A program made the position numbers and the translations under genes. The notes below the pieces were generated by a model. It made no database searches. It was not told the DNA's origin and saw only the letters and a program-made list of their open reading frames with translations. This document shows, one piece after another, positions 62,890 to 64,000 of a stretch of DNA of 64,000 bases (the stretch's first letter is position 1; every line of letters begins with the position of its first letter). The stretch is from Orbaceae bacterium ESL0727 (lineage in GTDB: Bacteria; Pseudomonadota; Gammaproteobacteria; Enterobacterales; Orbaceae): contig JAQTHY010000001.1 in NCBI GenBank assembly GCA_029433345.1, positions 1,302,001 to 1,366,000 of the forward strand, given 5' to 3'.

Positions 62890-64000
62890 ATGAGTAAATT
62901 AATGGCACTTGATAGTTTTCTTGAAACTGTGCAAAAAAGAGACCCTAATCAACCCGAATTTTTACAGGCCGTAAACGAAGTGATGACTTCATTATGGCCT
63001 TATATTAAAAAGAATCCGCACTATGCTGATTACGGTTTGCTATCACGTATTGTCGAACCGGAAAGAGCGATCCAATTTCGCGTTACCTGGTTAGATGATA
63101 AAGGACAAGTCCATGTTAATCGTGCTTGGCGTGTACAATTTAATTCAGCCATTGGCCCGTTTAAAGGAGGTATGCGTTTTCACCCGTCAGTTAATCTTTC
63201 TATTTTAAAATTCCTTGGGTTTGAACAAACATTTAAAAATGCCTTAACCACATTACCGATGGGTGGCGGGAAAGGGGGCAGTGATTTTGATCCTAAAGGT
63301 AAAAGTGATACCGAAATTATGCGTTTTTGCCAAGCATTAATGACAGAACTTTATCGCCATTTAGGGCCTGACACAGATGTCCCAGCAGGGGATATTGGCG
63401 TAGGCGGTCGTGAAGTTGGTTTTATGGCGGGTATGATGAAAAAACTGACCAATAATGCGGCCTGTGTGTTTACCGGTAAAGGATTATCGTTTGGTGGCAG
63501 CTTGATTCGTCCGGAAGCGACAGGTTATGGGCTCGTTTATTTTGTCGAAGCGATGCTAAAACAACAAGGTAAAAGTTTTGACGGACTAACTGTTGCGGTA
63601 TCAGGTTCGGGTAATGTTGCACAATATGCGATTGAAAAATGTTTGCAATTAGGTGCTAAAGTGGTGAGTGCATCTGATTCAAACGGTACAGTTTATGATA
63701 AAGCGGGCTTTACACCAGAAAAATTAGCACGTTTGATGCAAATTAAGAATGTCGAACATGGTCGAATTGAAAGCTATGCCAAAGAATTTGGCTTAGTTTA
63801 TGCAAAGGATAAAAAACCGTGGGATATCAAAGTGGATGTGGCGTTACCGTGTGCGACCCAAAATGAGTTAGCCATCCATGATGCGCAAACCTTAATTAAA
63901 AACGGTGTCATTGCGGTCGGTGAAGGCGCCAATATGCCAACCACCATTGAAGCGACACAAGCGTTCTTAGCCGCTGGCGTGTTATTTGCGCCGGGCAAAG
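62890..64000 (+). CDS. gdhA: NADP-specific glutamate dehydrogenase, 5' part
   Basis: The first 370 of about 447 codons; the frame runs off the right edge. It aminates 2-oxoglutarate with ammonia and NADPH. NSAIGPFKGGMRFHPSVNLSILKFLGFEQTFKNALTTLPMGGGKGG holds the substrate and catalytic lysines; the Asp is in PAGDIGVGGREVG; the nucleotide fold starts at VAVSGSGNVAQYAIEK. Start follows AGAAGGAAATAAGT. No stop or frame break is seen in this part. Confidence 0.97.
   Translation, partial: MSKLMALDSFLETVQKRDPNQPEFLQAVNEVMTSLWPYIKKNPHYADYGLLSRIVEPERAIQFRVTWLDDKGQVHVNRAWRVQFNSAIGPFKGGMRFHPSVNLSILKFLGFEQTFKNALTTLPMGGGKGGSDFDPKGKSDTEIMRFCQALMTELYRHLGPDTDVPAGDIGVGGREVGFMAGMMKKLTNNAACVFTGKGLSFGGSLIRPEATGYGLVYFVEAMLKQQGKSFDGLTVAVSGSGNVAQYAIEKCLQLGAKVVSASDSNGTVYDKAGFTPEKLARLMQIKNVEHGRIESYAKEFGLVYAKDKKPWDIKVDVALPCATQNELAIHDAQTLIKNGVIAVGEGANMPTTIEATQAFLAAGVLFAPGK

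Overview
The window is a chromosomal stretch of a low-GC gammaproteobacterium. Housekeeping blocks keep enterobacterial or Pasteurellaceae-like order (ftsB-ispD-ispF, panF-prmA-dusB-fis, pyrG-eno, psd-mscM, gltIJKL). NAD is salvaged through nadR/pnuC, and one broken surface-protein gene has a C-terminal module of the kind I associate with Gilliamella and relatives. Orbaceae is my best guess, by inference; Pasteurellaceae-like lineages are the alternative. I saw no rRNA, tRNA, CRISPR array, intact transposase gene or phage block.

Layout. 1-2.6 kb: tusE end, ftsB, ispD, ispF, pcm. 2.8-11.2 kb: a LysR regulator divergent from a seven-gene unit (CitMHS transporter, AtuA-type protein in two pieces, atoD-atoA-atoE-atoB), which looks like an uncharacterised organic-acid pathway ending in acetoacetyl-CoA and acetyl-CoA. 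11.3-17.4 kb: pnuC, nadR, a DUF4139 protein, recD. 17.4-20.5 kb: a degraded surface-protein gene (in-frame TGA plus a G6 frameshift) and a 1 kb spacer with 13 perfect AAATAACC octamers between inverted copies of a 35 bp dispersed repeat. 20.5-24 kb: glutamate/aspartate ABC transporter. 24.2-32.4 kb: one long minus-strand block from yhdT to lnt.

32.5-51.3 kb: ilvC with an IlvY-type operator and a terminator-like leader hairpin, ycbX, a complete citrate fermentation locus (citG, citB, citA, citS, FAH-family enzyme, citC, citD, citE, citF, citX), an NhaD-like antiporter, then ilvI-ilvH. 51.3-64 kb: an exported SurE-like phosphatase, pyrG, eno, fdhD, a DedA protein, mscM, psd, azlC-azlD and the start of gdhA.

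How it fits together: citrate enters by CitS under CitA/CitB control and is split by citrate lyase to acetate and oxaloacetate. An FAH-family enzyme sits where oxaloacetate would be handled; no oadGAB genes are present here. The ato unit can turn short 3-oxoacids into acetyl-CoA. Branched-chain amino acid synthesis (ilvC, ilvIH) and export (azlCD) are also represented.

Two whole-window patterns stand out. A 35 bp repeat occurs five times, always between genes. Many spacers, and some protein linkers, are built of short degenerate local repeats of about 14-28 bp, as if made by repeated slippage.
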